From positions 1-51,506 of the forward strand of contig CANHRE010000009.1 in assembly GCA_947463095.1 (NCBI GenBank): DNA of 51,506 bases, written 5' to 3'. Made by a program: the position numbers and the translations under genes. The notes below the pieces were generated by a model. It was not told the DNA's origin. It worked only from the letters and a program-made list of their open reading frames with translations, and ran no database searches. Below are positions 7,014 to 17,269 of the stretch, in pieces. This DNA is from Flavobacteriales bacterium. GTDB taxonomy: Bacteria > Bacteroidota > Bacteroidia > NS11-12g > UBA955. The first letter of the stretch is position 1, and every line of letters starts with the position of its first letter.

Positions 7014-9905
7014 TCAGGCTTGTGCAGCCTCCATGTAGGCTTCCATCGGCAGGCAGGAGCATACCAGGTTACGGTCGCCATAGGTGCTGTTCACTCTGGC
7101 AACGCTGGGCCAGAACTTCGCGCTCAGCACAAAGGGAGCGGGGTATGCAGCCTTATCCCGGCTGTAGCTGTGGGCCCATTGATCGGAGCAGATTTCTGCA
7201 GCGGTATGGGGGGCATTCTTGAGCACATTATCTTCTTTAGATGCTGTTCCTTCTTCCACTTCACGGATTTCGTTGCGGATGCCATACATGGTATCCACAA
7301 AACGGTCAAGCTCCTCTTTGCTCTCGCTTTCGGTTGGTTCGATCATCAGGGTGCCTGCAACCGGGAACGACAGGGTGGGAGCGTGGAAGCCGTAATCCAT
7401 CAGACGCTTGGCAATGTCTTCAGCTTCTACGCCGGCGCTGTGCTTGAATTTGCGTGTGTCAAGGATGAACTCGTGCGCGCAGAAACCTTGTTCATCCTTA
7501 TACAAGATGTCAAATTCCTGCTCCAAACGGGCCCTCATGTAGTTGGCATTCAGGATGGCATATTTCGTGGCATTGGTTAAACCATTGCTGCCCATCATTT
7601 TGATATAGGCATGTGAAATCAACAGGATGCTGGCGCTGCCCCAGGGTGCAGCCGATACGGCATGCATGGCCTTGGAACCGCCAGTCTTCACCACTACATG
7701 GCCTGGAAGGAATGGCGCAAGATGGGCAGCTACACCAATGGGACCCATGCCCGGACCACCGCCTCCGTGTGGAATGCAGAAGGTTTTGTGCAAGTTCAGG
7801 TGGCATACATCGGCACCAATGGCAGCAGGACTGGTAAGGCCTACCTGCGCGTTCATGTTGGCGCCGTCCATATATACCTGACCGCCGCAGGCATGGATGA
7901 TATCGGTCATCTCTTTGATTTGACGCTCGAATACACCATGTGTGGAGGGATAGGTAACCATCAATGCAGCCAATTGATCTTTGTACTGCTCGGCTTTAGC
8001 CTTCAGCTCGTCTATATCGATGTTTCCTTTTTCGTCACATTTGGTAACCACCACCTGCATGCCGGCCATAACCGCACTAGCCGGGTTGGTACCATGCGCC
8101 GATTCAGGAATCAGGGCAATGTTGCGGTGTTGTTCGCCTCTGCTCTTGAAATACTCCCGGATAACAAGTAATCCAGCATACTCTCCCTGCGAGCCGGCGT
8201 TAGGCTGCAGGCTCATGGCTGCAAAGCCTGTAATGTTGCAGAGATCGGCTTCCAAATCGCGGATTATTTCATGATAGCCTTTGGTTTGTGATTCAGGTGC
8301 GAAGGGATGCAAACTGTTGAACTCAGGCCAGGTTACCGGTATCATTTCCGCGGTAGCATTGAGTTTCATGGTGCAGCTACCCAGTGAAATCATGCTGTGG
8401 CATAAGCTCAAATCCTTGGATTCAAGTCGCTTGATGTAACGCAACATCTCATGCTCACTCTGATAGGTGTTGAACACTGGGTGTAACATGAAGTTGCTTA
8501 TGCGCATCAGGTTTTCAGGAATGCGCACCCCGGAAGGTTCTTCACCTTTCAGCAGCTTGCCATCGGAAGCTTGGGTAAACAGGGAAAGCAGTGTGTCAAC
8601 ATCTTCAATGCTGGTGGTTTCATCCAACGCAATTCCTACGTGAAATTCATCTACCAGGCGAAGGTTGATACCGGCTGTTTCTGCCAAGGAAGTTAAGGTT
8701 GAAGCGCTGGGTACTTTGACAAGAAGGGTGTCGAAGAAATGAGCATGAACTACCTTGAACAAACCTGGTGCAACAGCTTCAATACCTTCAGCCAAGCTCA
8801 CGGACAGGCTGTGCACGCGTCCGGCAATACGCTTCAATCCATCGGGGCCGTGATACACACCAAACATGGAGGCCATGATGGACAGCAGCACCTGTGCCGT
8901 GCAAATATTACTGGTGGCACTTTGTCTGCGGATATGTTGCTCACGTGTTTGCAGAGCCATACGCAGGGCGCGGTTGCCGTGTCGGTCTATGGAAACGCCG
9001 ATGATGCGTCCGGGAATGCTGCGTTTAAATTCGTCTTTAGTTGCGAAGAAGGCGGCGTGCGGACCTCCAAAGCCCAGGGGAACCCCAAAACGCTGGGTAT
9101 TACCTACCACGCAATCTGCGCCCCATTCGCCTGGAGGCTTCAACAGGGTAAGCGAAAGCAGGTCGGCAGCCACACATACCTTCACACCGGCAGCAGCGCA
9201 GCTGGCGGTAAAAGCGGTGTAATCTTCCACGCTGCCCAGATTGTTAGGATACTGCACCAGAGCGCCAAAGAAGGTGCCGTCGGGTGTGAAGGTTCTGTAA
9301 TCGCCAAACACCAATTCCACACCAATGGGCTCAGCGCGGGTAATCAGGATGTCTTTTGTTTGGGGAAAAACCTGCTCGTCTATGAAAAAGCGCAGTGCTT
9401 CCTTGCGTTTTTCCAGACCCAGGAACATGTGCATAGCCTCGGCGGCGGCAGTGCCTTCATCCAGCAGCGATGCATTAGCAATTTCCATACCCGTGAGGTC
9501 AATCACCATAGTTTGGAAGTTGAGCAATGCTTCCAGGCGGCCTTGCGCAATCTCTGCCTGATAGGGAGTGTACTGCGTGTACCAACCCGGATTTTCCATG
9601 ATGTTGCGCAGGATGACATGCGGTGTGTAGGTGTTGTAATAGCCCATACCGATGTAGTTGCGGCATATTTTGTTACCGGAAGCCTGTTGCTTCAGGTTGC
9701 TCAGGTAAGCCTGTTCTGACATTGGCTCGCCGACGTTCAGCGGTTCTTGGAGCCGGATATTACCGGGAACCACTTTGTCTATCAATTCATCGAGGCTGGA
9801 AACCCCGATTACACGAAGCATCTGGTCCACATCTGCCGGTCTGGGACCCAAATGACGGTCTTCAAATTGCTCTTGAAAGGTTCTGGAAAACAATTGCCTG
9901 TTCAT
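7014..9905 (-). CDS. gcvP: Glycine dehydrogenase (P protein of the glycine cleavage system)
   Basis: This is a full-length, single-chain P protein of 963 residues starting [20 protein letters not shown] at the ATG at 9903-9905. An upstream in-frame ATG at 9989 would add 28 residues unlike the family. P protein decarboxylates glycine with PLP and passes the aminomethyl group to the lipoyl H protein. The PLP lysine lies in [16 protein letters not shown], followed by GMGPIGV, and the segment [11 protein letters not shown] is conserved in the C-terminal half. No gcvT or gcvH is adjacent, so the system is split in this genome. A -7 box (TATATTTG) ends only 7 nt before the ATG. No riboswitch-like structure was seen in the short leader. 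Confidence 0.96.
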   Translation of the reverse strand: MNRQLFSRTFQEQFEDRHLGPRPADVDQMLRVIGVSSLDELIDKVVPGNIRLQEPLNVGEPMSEQAYLSNLKQQASGNKICRNYIGMGYYNTYTPHVILRNIMENPGWYTQYTPYQAEIAQGRLEALLNFQTMVIDLTGMEIANASLLDEGTAAAEAMHMFLGLEKRKEALRFFIDEQVFPQTKDILITRAEPIGVELVFGDYRTFTPDGTFFGALVQYPNNLGSVEDYTAFTASCAAAGVKVCVAADLLSLTLLKPPGEWGADCVVGNTQRFGVPLGFGGPHAAFFATKDEFKRSIPGRIIGVSIDRHGNRALRMALQTREQHIRRQSATSNICTAQVLLSIMASMFGVYHGPDGLKRIAGRVHSLSVSLAEGIEAVAPGLFKVVHAHFFDTLLVKVPSASTLTSLAETAGINLRLVDEFHVGIALDETTSIEDVDTLLSLFTQASDGKLLKGEEPSGVRIPENLMRISNFMLHPVFNTYQSEHEMLRYIKRLESKDLSLCHSMISLGSCTMKLNATAEMIPVTWPEFNSLHPFAPESQTKGYHEIIRDLEADLCNITGFAAMSLQPNAGSQGEYAGLLVIREYFKSRGEQHRNIALIPESAHGTNPASAVMAGMQVVVTKCDEKGNIDIDELKAKAEQYKDQLAALMVTYPSTHGVFERQIKEMTDIIHACGGQVYMDGANMNAQVGLTSPAAIGADVCHLNLHKTFCIPHGGGGPGMGPIGVAAHLAPFLPGHVVVKTGGSKAMHAVSAAPWGSASILLISHAYIKMMGSNGLTNATKYAILNANYMRARLEQEFDILYKDEQGFCAHEFILDTRKFKHSAGVEAEDIAKRLMDYGFHAPTLSFPVAGTLMIEPTESESKEELDRFVDTMYGIRNEIREVEEGTASKEDNVLKNAPHTAAEICSDQWAHSYSRDKAAYPAPFVLSAKFWPSVARVNSTYGDRNLVCSCLPMEAYMEAAQA

Positions 9906-9912
9906 TTCGCCG

Positions 9913-9920
9913 CAAATATA
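9913..9920 (-). promoter_or_regulatory. Candidate -7 box for gcvP
   Basis: The minus strand reads TATATTTG, an exact TAnnTTTG match, with only 7 nt (9912-9906) before the start codon. The transcript would be leaderless or nearly so. The rest of the 285-nt gap up to glmM shows no gene or RNA that I recognise. Confidence 0.5.
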
Positions 9921-10169
9921 GCAAACGCATGAAGCTGTACGCGCGAGTTTGGTCGGGTTGATAAGCTGTGAAGAACATTTGGCATTCATTCATTCCGCCC
10001 TCGGCCTTCTGGGTCAAACTATGTTACAGATTGATTGCCTCAAGTTCAGACATCGTTTCAGTGAAGCTGTGTTGTTTTGGAGACAGAATCAACTTAGATA
10101 TCCACAATGCAGCCACGTCCTGGGGCGGTCTATTTCACTAGAAACCATGCCAATGAGCATTGAATCCTG

Positions 10170-10177
10170 TACCTTTG
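10170..10177 (+). promoter_or_regulatory. Candidate -7 box for glmM
   Basis: TACCTTTG matches TAnnTTTG exactly, 13 nt before the glmM ATG at 10191. No clear -33 TTG was seen. Confidence 0.5.
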
Positions 10178-10190
10178 CATCCCATTTTTT

Positions 10191-11573
10191 ATGTCGTTAA
10201 TTACTTCTATTTCCGGAATCCGCGGGACAATCGGCGGTGCAGCAGGAATCAACCTCACGCCACCCGATATTGTTCGTTTCAGTGCAGCCTTTGGCACCTT
10301 CATTCTCCAGCAGGAGCGTGGTCGCCGCATGGTGGTGGGCAGAGATGCCCGCATCAGCGGCAGTATGGTAAATGCCTTGGTGGTGAATACCCTGGTTGCA
10401 CTGGGTATGGAGGTGATTGACCTAGGCCTTAGTACCACGCCAACCGTTGAAATAGCTGTGGAGGCTGAACAGGCTGCCGGCGGCATCATCATCACTGCAA
10501 GTCATAATCCCAAACAATGGAATGCACTGAAGCTGTTGAATCATAAAGGTGAATTTATCTCTGGCAAAGAAGGTGAACAGGTATTGCAGTTGGCAGAAAA
10601 CGGAGCATTTTCCTTTGCCGCGGTAGATGCCTTAGGTACGGTGGAAGTCCGTCAGGATTACCTCAGCAAACACATCGATATGATTCTGGCTCTGCCTCTG
10701 GTGAATGTGGACGCCATTAAGGCGCGGAATTATAAAGTGGTGGTAGATGCCATTAACTCTTCCGGCGGTACCGCCGTACCCGCATTGCTTCATGCCCTTG
10801 GTGTGAAAGAGGTGGTCGAGTTGAACTGCAAGCCGGACGGACATTTTGCACATAATCCGGAACCACTTCCGGAACACCTCACCGAATTATCGGCTATGGT
10901 GAAAAGCGAAAAGGCCCACCTCGGTATTGTAGTAGATCCCGACGTAGATCGCCTTGCCTTGGTATGCGAAGATGCCGAGATGTTTGGCGAGGAATATACC
11001 CTGGTGGCTGTGTCCGACTATGTGTTGCGCCATACACCTGGAAATACTGTGTCAAACCTAAGCAGCACCCGCGCGCTGCGCGACATCACCGAGAAAGCAG
11101 GACTGAAATATTTTGCCAGCGCAGTAGGTGAAGTGAACGTGGTTGAAAAGATGAAAGAAAACAACGCCATCATCGGTGGTGAAGGCAACGGAGGAATAAT
11201 CTATCCCGAATTGCATTACGGCCGCGATGCACTGGTTGGCATTGCCCTGTTTATGAGCCATCTTGCCACCTCTGGAATGAGCGCTTCTGCATTGCGCAGA
11301 ACGTATCCCAACTATGTAATTTCGAAAAACAAGGTAGAGTTGACTCCGGATATTAACGTTGATGAAATTTTGATGAAATTGCGCGACAAATACAAGAAGC
11401 AGCCCATCAACACCATTGACGGAGTGCGTATCGAGTTTGACGGCGATTGGGTTCACCTCAGGAAAAGCAATACGGAACCCATCATCCGCATCTATGCGGA
11501 AAGCGCTACCGATGTAACCTCCGGGAATCTTGCTAAGAAAATCATCAAAGATATTGGAGACTTTATCGGTTGA
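10191..11573 (+). CDS. glmM: Phosphoglucosamine mutase (alpha-D-phosphohexomutase family)
   Basis: The protein has 460 residues and the four motifs of the phosphohexomutase family: the phospho-serine S104 in ITASHNPKQWNALK, the metal loop D249-P-D251-V-D253-R, the sugar loop GEGNGGIIYPEL and the phosphate loop RKSNTEPIIRIYAE. It should interconvert glucosamine-6-phosphate and glucosamine-1-phosphate on the way to UDP-GlcNAc, which feeds peptidoglycan and the lipid A genes downstream. The E-G-N-G-G sugar loop fits GlmM or an archaeal-type phosphomannomutase/GlmM rather than a phosphoglucomutase. It is divergent from gcvP and lies 33 nt upstream of ychF. A second family member is at 28730-30130. 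Confidence 0.82.
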   Translation: MSLITSISGIRGTIGGAAGINLTPPDIVRFSAAFGTFILQQERGRRMVVGRDARISGSMVNALVVNTLVALGMEVIDLGLSTTPTVEIAVEAEQAAGGIIITASHNPKQWNALKLLNHKGEFISGKEGEQVLQLAENGAFSFAAVDALGTVEVRQDYLSKHIDMILALPLVNVDAIKARNYKVVVDAINSSGGTAVPALLHALGVKEVVELNCKPDGHFAHNPEPLPEHLTELSAMVKSEKAHLGIVVDPDVDRLALVCEDAEMFGEEYTLVAVSDYVLRHTPGNTVSNLSSTRALRDITEKAGLKYFASAVGEVNVVEKMKENNAIIGGEGNGGIIYPELHYGRDALVGIALFMSHLATSGMSASALRRTYPNYVISKNKVELTPDINVDEILMKLRDKYKKQPINTIDGVRIEFDGDWVHLRKSNTEPIIRIYAESATDVTSGNLAKKIIKDIGDFIG

Positions 11574-11584
11574 TTATCAGCTTG

Positions 11585-11603
11585 TTGTTTCTTTGAACCC
11601 TGT
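11585..11603 (+). promoter_or_regulatory. 19-nt promoter-like segment upstream of ychF
   Basis: TTGTTTCTTTGAACCCTGT recurs at 38349-38367 upstream of mltG with one mismatch. It contains TTTCTTTG, one base from TAnnTTTG, 11 nt before the ychF ATG, so it is probably a -7 region. Confidence 0.35.
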
Positions 11604-11606
11604 ACC

Positions 11607-12707
11607 ATGAGCCTTCAATGTGGAATAGTAGGATTGCCTAACGTGGGCAAATCCACCCTCTTTAATGCCGTTTCTTCCGCAAGAGCGCAGGCGGCTAATT
11701 TCCCCTTCTGCACCATCGAGCCCAATGTGGGAACCATCACTGTTCCCGATACCCGCCTGAACCAACTGGCAGATCTGGTAAAACCTCAGAATCTGGTTCC
11801 CACAACTATAGAAATTGTGGATATCGCCGGATTGGTGAAGGGCGCATCTAAGGGCGAAGGTCTGGGAAATCAATTTCTGGGAAACATCCGAAATACGCAC
11901 GCCATCCTGCATGTGCTGCGCTGTTTCGATGATCCTAACGTGATTCATGTGGATGGCAGTGTTGATCCTGTTCGCGACAAGGAAATTATTGATACTGAAC
12001 TGCAATTGAAAGACCTGGAAACCTTGGAAGGTCGGATCAATAAAATCCGTAAACAGGCTCAAACCGGCACGGATAAGGAAGTGGTAAAGGCATTTGAGGT
12101 GATGGAGCAGTTTCGCAAGCACCTGGAGCAGGGTAAATCGGCCCGCAGTTTGCCCATGGGACCTGAAGACCGTCGCTTTGTGAAAGATTTAAATCTGCTT
12201 ACCGACAAGCCTGTATTGTATGTGTGTAATGTGGATGAGGCCAGCGTACAGAATGGAAATGCGCATGTTGAACGCGTGCTGCAGGCTACGGCTGACGAAG
12301 CGTCTGAAATCATTATTATCAGTGCTGCTATTGAAGCCGATATCGCTGAACTGGAGCAGTATGAAGACCGTAAAGCCTTCCTCAAAGAACTAGGTCTGGA
12401 GGAAAGCGGCGTAGAAAAACTGATTCGCGGTGCTTACAAGTTGCTGAATTATATTACTTATTTTACCGCTGGGGAAAAGGAGGTGAGGGCCTGGACCATC
12501 ACCACGGGAACTAAGGCACCCGGTGCTGCCGGTGTAATCCATTCCGATTTTGAAAAAGGATTCATCCGCGCAGAAGTTATTGCATTTAACGACTTCACCG
12601 GTTATAAATCTGAAGCGGCTTGCCGCGATGCCGGACGCTTGCGTGTAGAAGGTAAAGAATATACAGTGCAGGATGGTGATATCATGCATTTCCGCTTTAA
12701 TGTCTGA
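11607..12707 (+). CDS. ychF: Ribosome-associated ATPase YchF (OLA1 family)
   Basis: The 366-residue protein is the usual length for YchF. The P-loop is GLPNVGKST (residues 9-17). The segment NFPFCTIEPNVGTI is the family switch region, DIAGLVKGASKGEGLGN is the G3 segment, and YVCNVDE replaces the normal NKxD, which explains the ATP preference. A coiled-coil insert (about 130-160) and a C-terminal TGS domain (about 280-364, with the conserved RAEVIAFNDF) follow. YchF binds ribosomes and modulates translation and stress responses. It is 33 nt downstream of glmM with a candidate promoter between, and the HD protein follows by 32 nt. Confidence 0.95.
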   Translation: MSLQCGIVGLPNVGKSTLFNAVSSARAQAANFPFCTIEPNVGTITVPDTRLNQLADLVKPQNLVPTTIEIVDIAGLVKGASKGEGLGNQFLGNIRNTHAILHVLRCFDDPNVIHVDGSVDPVRDKEIIDTELQLKDLETLEGRINKIRKQAQTGTDKEVVKAFEVMEQFRKHLEQGKSARSLPMGPEDRRFVKDLNLLTDKPVLYVCNVDEASVQNGNAHVERVLQATADEASEIIIISAAIEADIAELEQYEDRKAFLKELGLEESGVEKLIRGAYKLLNYITYFTAGEKEVRAWTITTGTKAPGAAGVIHSDFEKGFIRAEVIAFNDFTGYKSEAACRDAGRLRVEGKEYTVQDGDIMHFRFNV

Positions 12708-12739
12708 TATTCGAACACGCGCTTTTCAGCTTTGTGTTC

Positions 12740-13957
12740 ATGTACAGACAGAAAATTATTAACGACCCGGTACATGGGTTCATCCATGTACAATCTCCGC
12801 TTATCTTTCAGTTGATTCGCCACCCATTTGTTCAGAGGTTGCGACGCATCAGGCAGCTGGGTCTGAGCGATCTGGTTTATCCTGGCGCGACCCATACACG
12901 CTTCCACCATGCCCTGGGTGCCATGCACCTGATGGGTAAATCGCTGGATATCCTGAGAAGTAAGGATATAGCCATCAGCAAGGAAGAATACGAAGCTGCA
13001 TGCGCAGCCATACTGCTTCACGATATTGGCCATGGACCTTTTTCTCATACCCTGGAGCGAAGCATCATCAACGGAATATCCCATGAACGGATTTCGCATT
13101 TGCTTATGGAACAATTGGATGAGGAATGCAACGGGCAATTGCACTTAGCACGGCAAATGTTTGAAGGTAGCTATCCACGAAAATTCTTTACCCAGTTGAT
13201 CAGCGGCCAGTTGGATATGGACAGATTGGATTATCTGCTCCGCGATAGTTTTTATACAGGTGTCAGCGAAGGCATTGTAGGCGCTGACCGCATAGTTCAT
13301 ATGTTGCATGTTCAGGACGATGAACTGGTGGTGGAAGAGAAGGCCATCTACAGCATTGAAAAATTCATCATCGCAAGGCGGTTGATGTATTGGCAGGTTT
13401 ATCTGCATAAAACGGTCATAGCAGCCGATATCCTGCTGTGGAAAATACTGCTGCGCGCTCGCTTGCTGGTAAATGAAGGAAAGCCGCTGGACATCAATGA
13501 ACCACTGGCTTATTTCTTCAGTGCTGAAGCAGCCGCAGCACCGGACTCCTGGAATACCCTGAGCCGCTTTGTGCAGTTGGATGACCACGATGTGCTGTTT
13601 GCCGTAAAACGCTGGCAGTTTGCCGCTGACCCGGTGCTGTCCACCTTATGCCGCAACCTCCTTGAACGCAGGCTGCCGCAAATTGAATTATCCAATAAAC
13701 CCATACCCCGTGCACTGGTAGAAGATAAAATACGCAGCACGGCAGAAGCCATGAACATCAGCCGTGAAGATGCCTTGTTCTTTGTCCATCAGGGAGAATT
13801 GGAAAACGATGCCTATCGCTCTGAGGGCGGCGGTATTCGCATGTTGATGAAAAATGGCAGCCTTGAAGATGTTACCAGAATATCCGATAACTACAGCCTG
13901 GAACCCCTGAAAACAACCGTGGTAAAACACTACCTCTCTTATCCCAGGGCGGTTTAA
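12740..13957 (+). CDS. HD-domain phosphohydrolase (dNTPase/SAMHD1-like)
   Basis: The 405-residue protein has a full HD site: H57 within TRFHHALG, H94-D95 in LLHDIGHGPFSH, and a later aspartate in LDMDRLDYLLRDS. The opening INDPVHGFI and the following QRLRRIRQLG are shared by the SAMHD1-like group, which hydrolyses dNTPs or other nucleotides. The true substrate is unknown. I chose the ATG at 12740 over the in-frame GTG at 12734 because MYRQKIINDPVHG matches the family start. It lies between ychF and lpxD, with 40 nt before lpxD, and could be co-transcribed with either. Confidence 0.82.
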   Translation: MYRQKIINDPVHGFIHVQSPLIFQLIRHPFVQRLRRIRQLGLSDLVYPGATHTRFHHALGAMHLMGKSLDILRSKDIAISKEEYEAACAAILLHDIGHGPFSHTLERSIINGISHERISHLLMEQLDEECNGQLHLARQMFEGSYPRKFFTQLISGQLDMDRLDYLLRDSFYTGVSEGIVGADRIVHMLHVQDDELVVEEKAIYSIEKFIIARRLMYWQVYLHKTVIAADILLWKILLRARLLVNEGKPLDINEPLAYFFSAEAAAAPDSWNTLSRFVQLDDHDVLFAVKRWQFAADPVLSTLCRNLLERRLPQIELSNKPIPRALVEDKIRSTAEAMNISREDALFFVHQGELENDAYRSEGGGIRMLMKNGSLEDVTRISDNYSLEPLKTTVVKHYLSYPRAV

Positions 13958-13997
13958 TGGTCTGAATTAGCGTAATTCGCTGCTATAATTTAAAAGC

Positions 13998-15035
13998 ATG
14001 CAGGTAAGCGCAGCGGAAATAGCAGCCCTCACAGGAGGAACGGTTGTGGGTCATGCCGATGTACAAATCAGCCGCGTTGATAAACTCGAAGAAGCTGGCT
14101 CCCAAAGCCTTTCGTTCTTCTCCAATCCTAAATATCAGGATCGCTTTTTTCAAACCAGTGCAGCCCTTGTATTGATTCCAGCCGACTTTCAAGCAGAACA
14201 GGATTTCCCCTGCACTGTAATTAAAACCCCGAATCCTTATTACGCTTTTTGTCAGGTTCTGGAGCGTTACTTCAACCCCAACCAACATAAAACAGGTAGG
14301 GAAGAAGCTTCCTACACTGCATCTTCAGCAGTTATTGATGATGATGTTTATGTAGGCTACGGCGCCTATGTGGATGAAGGAGCTGTGATAGCCCAAGGCG
14401 TTAAAATTTATCCGCAGGTTTATGTGGGCAGGAATGCCCACGTAGGACCCAATACCATCCTTTATCCGGGTGTGAAGGTCTATGCGGATTGCCACATCGG
14501 CGCACATTGCATCATCCATTCCGGAACAGTAGTTGGAAGCGATGGGTTTGGTTTTGCACCCATCGGCGACGGCAGTTATGCGAAAATCCCTCAGATCGGC
14601 AATGTGGTTATTGAAGATCATGTGGAAATCGGATCCAACTGCACCATTGACCGGGCAACCATGGGCAGCACCATCATTCGAAAGGGCGTGAAACTGGATA
14701 ACCTAATTCAGGTTGCCCACAATGCCGAAATAGGTGAACATACCGTTATTGCCGCCCAAACCGGTGTTTCCGGCAGTACCCGCATCGGGAAGCGCTGCAT
14801 GGTGGGCGGTCAGGTGGGCTTCGTAGGTCATATTTTGGTGGCAGATGGATCGCAAATTGGCGCTCAGAGCGGTATCCAGAAGGAAATTACCGAACCCGGA
14901 CAACAGTGGATTGGCAGTCCGGCAATGCCCCTTAAAGAAGCCTTCCGCACTCAGGTGGTCATGCGGAAACTGCCAGAACTGCAGCAGCGAATTATTCAAT
15001 TAGAGAAGCGCATAGAGGAATTGACGAAATCCTAA
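13998..15035 (+). CDS. lpxD: UDP-3-O-(3-hydroxyacyl)glucosamine N-acyltransferase
   Basis: The 345-residue protein has the LpxD layout: an N-terminal uridine-binding domain (about 1-100, with LSFFSNPKY), a left-handed beta-helix of hexapeptide repeats (about 105-290), and a C-terminal helical tail with a coiled coil (RKLPELQQRIIQLEKRIEEL). The catalytic histidine is H241 in IQVAHNAEIGEH. It adds the N-linked 3-hydroxyacyl chain in the third step of lipid A synthesis. It starts a tight operon: lpxC/fabZ follows after 7 nt, lpxA after another 10, and an ABC ATPase after 3. Confidence 0.95.
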   Translation: MQVSAAEIAALTGGTVVGHADVQISRVDKLEEAGSQSLSFFSNPKYQDRFFQTSAALVLIPADFQAEQDFPCTVIKTPNPYYAFCQVLERYFNPNQHKTGREEASYTASSAVIDDDVYVGYGAYVDEGAVIAQGVKIYPQVYVGRNAHVGPNTILYPGVKVYADCHIGAHCIIHSGTVVGSDGFGFAPIGDGSYAKIPQIGNVVIEDHVEIGSNCTIDRATMGSTIIRKGVKLDNLIQVAHNAEIGEHTVIAAQTGVSGSTRIGKRCMVGGQVGFVGHILVADGSQIGAQSGIQKEITEPGQQWIGSPAMPLKEAFRTQVVMRKLPELQQRIIQLEKRIEELTKS

Positions 15036-15042
15036 TCATTTC

Positions 15043-16473
15043 ATGTCCCAAATTATTCAGAAACAAACTACCATCAAAAAATCAGTATCCTGCTCGGGTA
15101 CCGGATTGCATACCGGCGAACAGGTTACCTTAACCTTTCAACCCGCACCGGAACATCACGGATATAAATTCCAACGCACCGACCTGCCCGGAATGCCGGT
15201 TATTGAAGCCGATTGCGACCTGGTAACCGATACTTCCAGGGGTACAACCTTGGAGAAAAATGGCGCCAAAGTTGCAACTGTAGAACATGTGCTCGCCGCG
15301 TTGGTAGGCTTGCAGATTGATAATGTACTGATACAGGCAAGCGCTGCGGAAATGCCCATTATGGACGGAAGCAGCAGGCCTTTTGTGGATGTATTAATGG
15401 AGGCAGGAACCGTAGAACAGGACGCCGACAGAGAGTATTTTGATATTCCTTACAACATTCATTACACAGACGAGAGCAATAGGGTGGAAATGGTAGCCAT
15501 GCCACTACACGACTATAGGCTTACCGTGATGGTGGATTATAATTCGCCGGTGTTGGGTAGCCAGCATGCTTCGGTAACCAGTTTACAGGAGTTTCCTGAA
15601 CAGATTGCCAGTTGCCGTACCTTCTGCTTTTTACACGAGTTGGAAATGATGCTGCAGCACAACCTGATTAAGGGCGGCGACCTGAACAATGCCATCGTTA
15701 TTGTGGACAGGGTTGTTGAAGACAATGAAATGGACCGTCTTGCCAAACTGTTCAATAAAGAAAAGGTGGAGGTGCGTAAGGAAGGCATTCTGAACAATGT
15801 GGAGTTGCGCTTCCAAAACGAGCCTGCCCGCCACAAGCTGCTCGATATGATTGGCGACCTTGCACTGGTAGGCGTTCCCATCCGCGCCCAAATCATGGCT
15901 GCCCGTCCGGGTCATGCCAGCAACGTGGCCTTCGCCAAAAAAATAAAAGCAGCGTTGAAAAAAGAAAAGCGGAGGCAGAAGGAAGGTATTCCCGATTATC
16001 ATCCTAATGCCAAACCCGTCTTTTCTGCAGCTGATATTCTAAAGATGCTTCCCCATAAACATCCCTTTATGCTGGTTGACAAAATCCTGGAAATGGGAGA
16101 GAAGCATGTTGTGGCTGTGAAAAACGTAACCTTCGACGAGTGGTTCTTTAATGGACATTTCCCCGGCGACCCCATCATGCCGGGGGTTTTGCAGCTGGAA
16201 GCCATGGCGCAGGCCGGTGGTATGCTCATCTTGTCGCAGGTACCCGACCCTCAAAACTACGGTACTTATTTTCTGAAAATAGAAAATGCCCGTTTCAAAG
16301 AGAAAGTGGTTCCCGGTGATACCATGCTGTTTAAGCTGGAACTTACAGAACCTGTGCGCAGGGGGCTTTGTGTGATGCGCGGTCGCGCCTGGGTGGGAGA
16401 TAACCTAGTATGCGAAGCAGAAATGATGGCGCAAATCGTCAAAATCAACAATAACGATTCCACCTCAGCATAA
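15043..16473 (+). CDS. lpxC/fabZ: Bifunctional LpxC deacetylase / FabZ dehydratase fusion
   Basis: This 476-residue protein fuses two enzymes, a known arrangement in Bacteroidota. Residues 1-305 are LpxC, the zinc deacetylase and committed step of lipid A synthesis: H82 in VEHVLAAL, H264 and D268 in RHKLLDMIGD, and H291 in GHASN. A basic linker (305-325, KKEKRRQKEG) leads to FabZ (about 325-470), a hotdog-fold 3-hydroxyacyl-ACP dehydratase with H340 in LPHKHPFML and E386 in GVLQLEAMAQAGG. The fusion couples two enzymes that compete for 3-hydroxyacyl-ACP, the branch point between phospholipid and lipid A. It lies between lpxD and lpxA. Confidence 0.96.
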   Translation: MSQIIQKQTTIKKSVSCSGTGLHTGEQVTLTFQPAPEHHGYKFQRTDLPGMPVIEADCDLVTDTSRGTTLEKNGAKVATVEHVLAALVGLQIDNVLIQASAAEMPIMDGSSRPFVDVLMEAGTVEQDADREYFDIPYNIHYTDESNRVEMVAMPLHDYRLTVMVDYNSPVLGSQHASVTSLQEFPEQIASCRTFCFLHELEMMLQHNLIKGGDLNNAIVIVDRVVEDNEMDRLAKLFNKEKVEVRKEGILNNVELRFQNEPARHKLLDMIGDLALVGVPIRAQIMAARPGHASNVAFAKKIKAALKKEKRRQKEGIPDYHPNAKPVFSAADILKMLPHKHPFMLVDKILEMGEKHVVAVKNVTFDEWFFNGHFPGDPIMPGVLQLEAMAQAGGMLILSQVPDPQNYGTYFLKIENARFKEKVVPGDTMLFKLELTEPVRRGLCVMRGRAWVGDNLVCEAEMMAQIVKINNNDSTSA

Positions 16474-16483
16474 GAATTCAACC

Positions 16484-17266
16484 ATGATACAACCTTTGGC
16501 GTACGTGCACCCTTCGGCTAAAATTGCTGAAAATGTGGTGATAGATCCCTTCGTAACCATTCATAAGAATGTGGAAATAGGCGAGGGAACATGGATAGGT
16601 CCGAATGTGACCATTTTTGAAGGAGTGCGCATTGGTAAAAACTGTCGCATTTTTCCCGGAGCATCTTTGGGCGCCATTCCGCAAGATCTCAAGTTTGAAG
16701 GGGAAGAAACCCTTACCCTGATCGGTGATCATGTTACCATCCGCGAATATGTTACCATTAACAAGGGTACTAAGGCTTTAGGCCATACCAAGGTGGGTAA
16801 CCATGTGCTGTTGATGGCTTATGTGCATCTGGCGCATGATTGCGTAGTGGAAGACCACTGCATTCTGGCCAACAGCGTTCAATTGGCAGGCCACGTGAGC
16901 ATTGGTGAAGCTGCCATCCTTGGTGGCGCCGCCCTGGTACACCAGTTTGTGAAAATTGGCAAGCATTCCATGATTTCCGGAGGCAGCCTGGTGCGCAAGG
17001 ATGTTCCTCCTTACACTAAAGCCGCCCGCGAGCCCTTGTCATACGAAGGTGTAAATTCTATTGGCTTGAGAAGAAGAGGCTTCAGCAATGATCAGATTAA
17101 CGCCATTCAGGATATCTACCGCATCCTGTTTGTAAAAGGATACAATACGGCCACCGCCATCAAGCTTATTGAAACGGAAATTGCCGCTTCCCGGGAACGC
17201 GATGAAATATTGCAGTTCGTGCGCGAAAGCGACCGCGGCATCATGAAGGGCTACCTCACTAAATAA
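16484..17266 (+). CDS. lpxA: UDP-N-acetylglucosamine O-acyltransferase
   Basis: The 260-residue protein is a left-handed beta-helix acyltransferase with hexapeptide repeats over about residues 5-180, followed by a C-terminal helical domain beginning near GLRRRGFSNDQINAI. The catalytic histidine is H118 in VHLAHDC, the region matching E. coli H125. It attaches the first 3-hydroxyacyl chain to UDP-GlcNAc. It is the third gene of the lpxD - lpxC/fabZ - lpxA cluster, and the ABC ATPase begins 3 nt after its stop. Confidence 0.96.
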   Translation: MIQPLAYVHPSAKIAENVVIDPFVTIHKNVEIGEGTWIGPNVTIFEGVRIGKNCRIFPGASLGAIPQDLKFEGEETLTLIGDHVTIREYVTINKGTKALGHTKVGNHVLLMAYVHLAHDCVVEDHCILANSVQLAGHVSIGEAAILGGAALVHQFVKIGKHSMISGGSLVRKDVPPYTKAAREPLSYEGVNSIGLRRRGFSNDQINAIQDIYRILFVKGYNTATAIKLIETEIAASRERDEILQFVRESDRGIMKGYLTK

Positions 17267-17269
17267 AGC

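Noticed and set aside
8739-9719. 326-codon plus-strand ORF opposite gcvP
   Set aside because: It lies wholly inside the gcvP coding sequence, which is a clear full-length family match, and its own translation resembles no protein and has no start context.
9981-9996. CATTCATTCATTCC short tandem repeat
   Set aside because: Three copies of a 4-mer are too few to mean anything and occur in a plain spacer.
9906-10190. Glycine riboswitch or small gene in the gcvP-glmM spacer
   Set aside because: The candidate gcvP start site leaves almost no leader, and I saw no glycine-aptamer-like pairing or conserved ORF.
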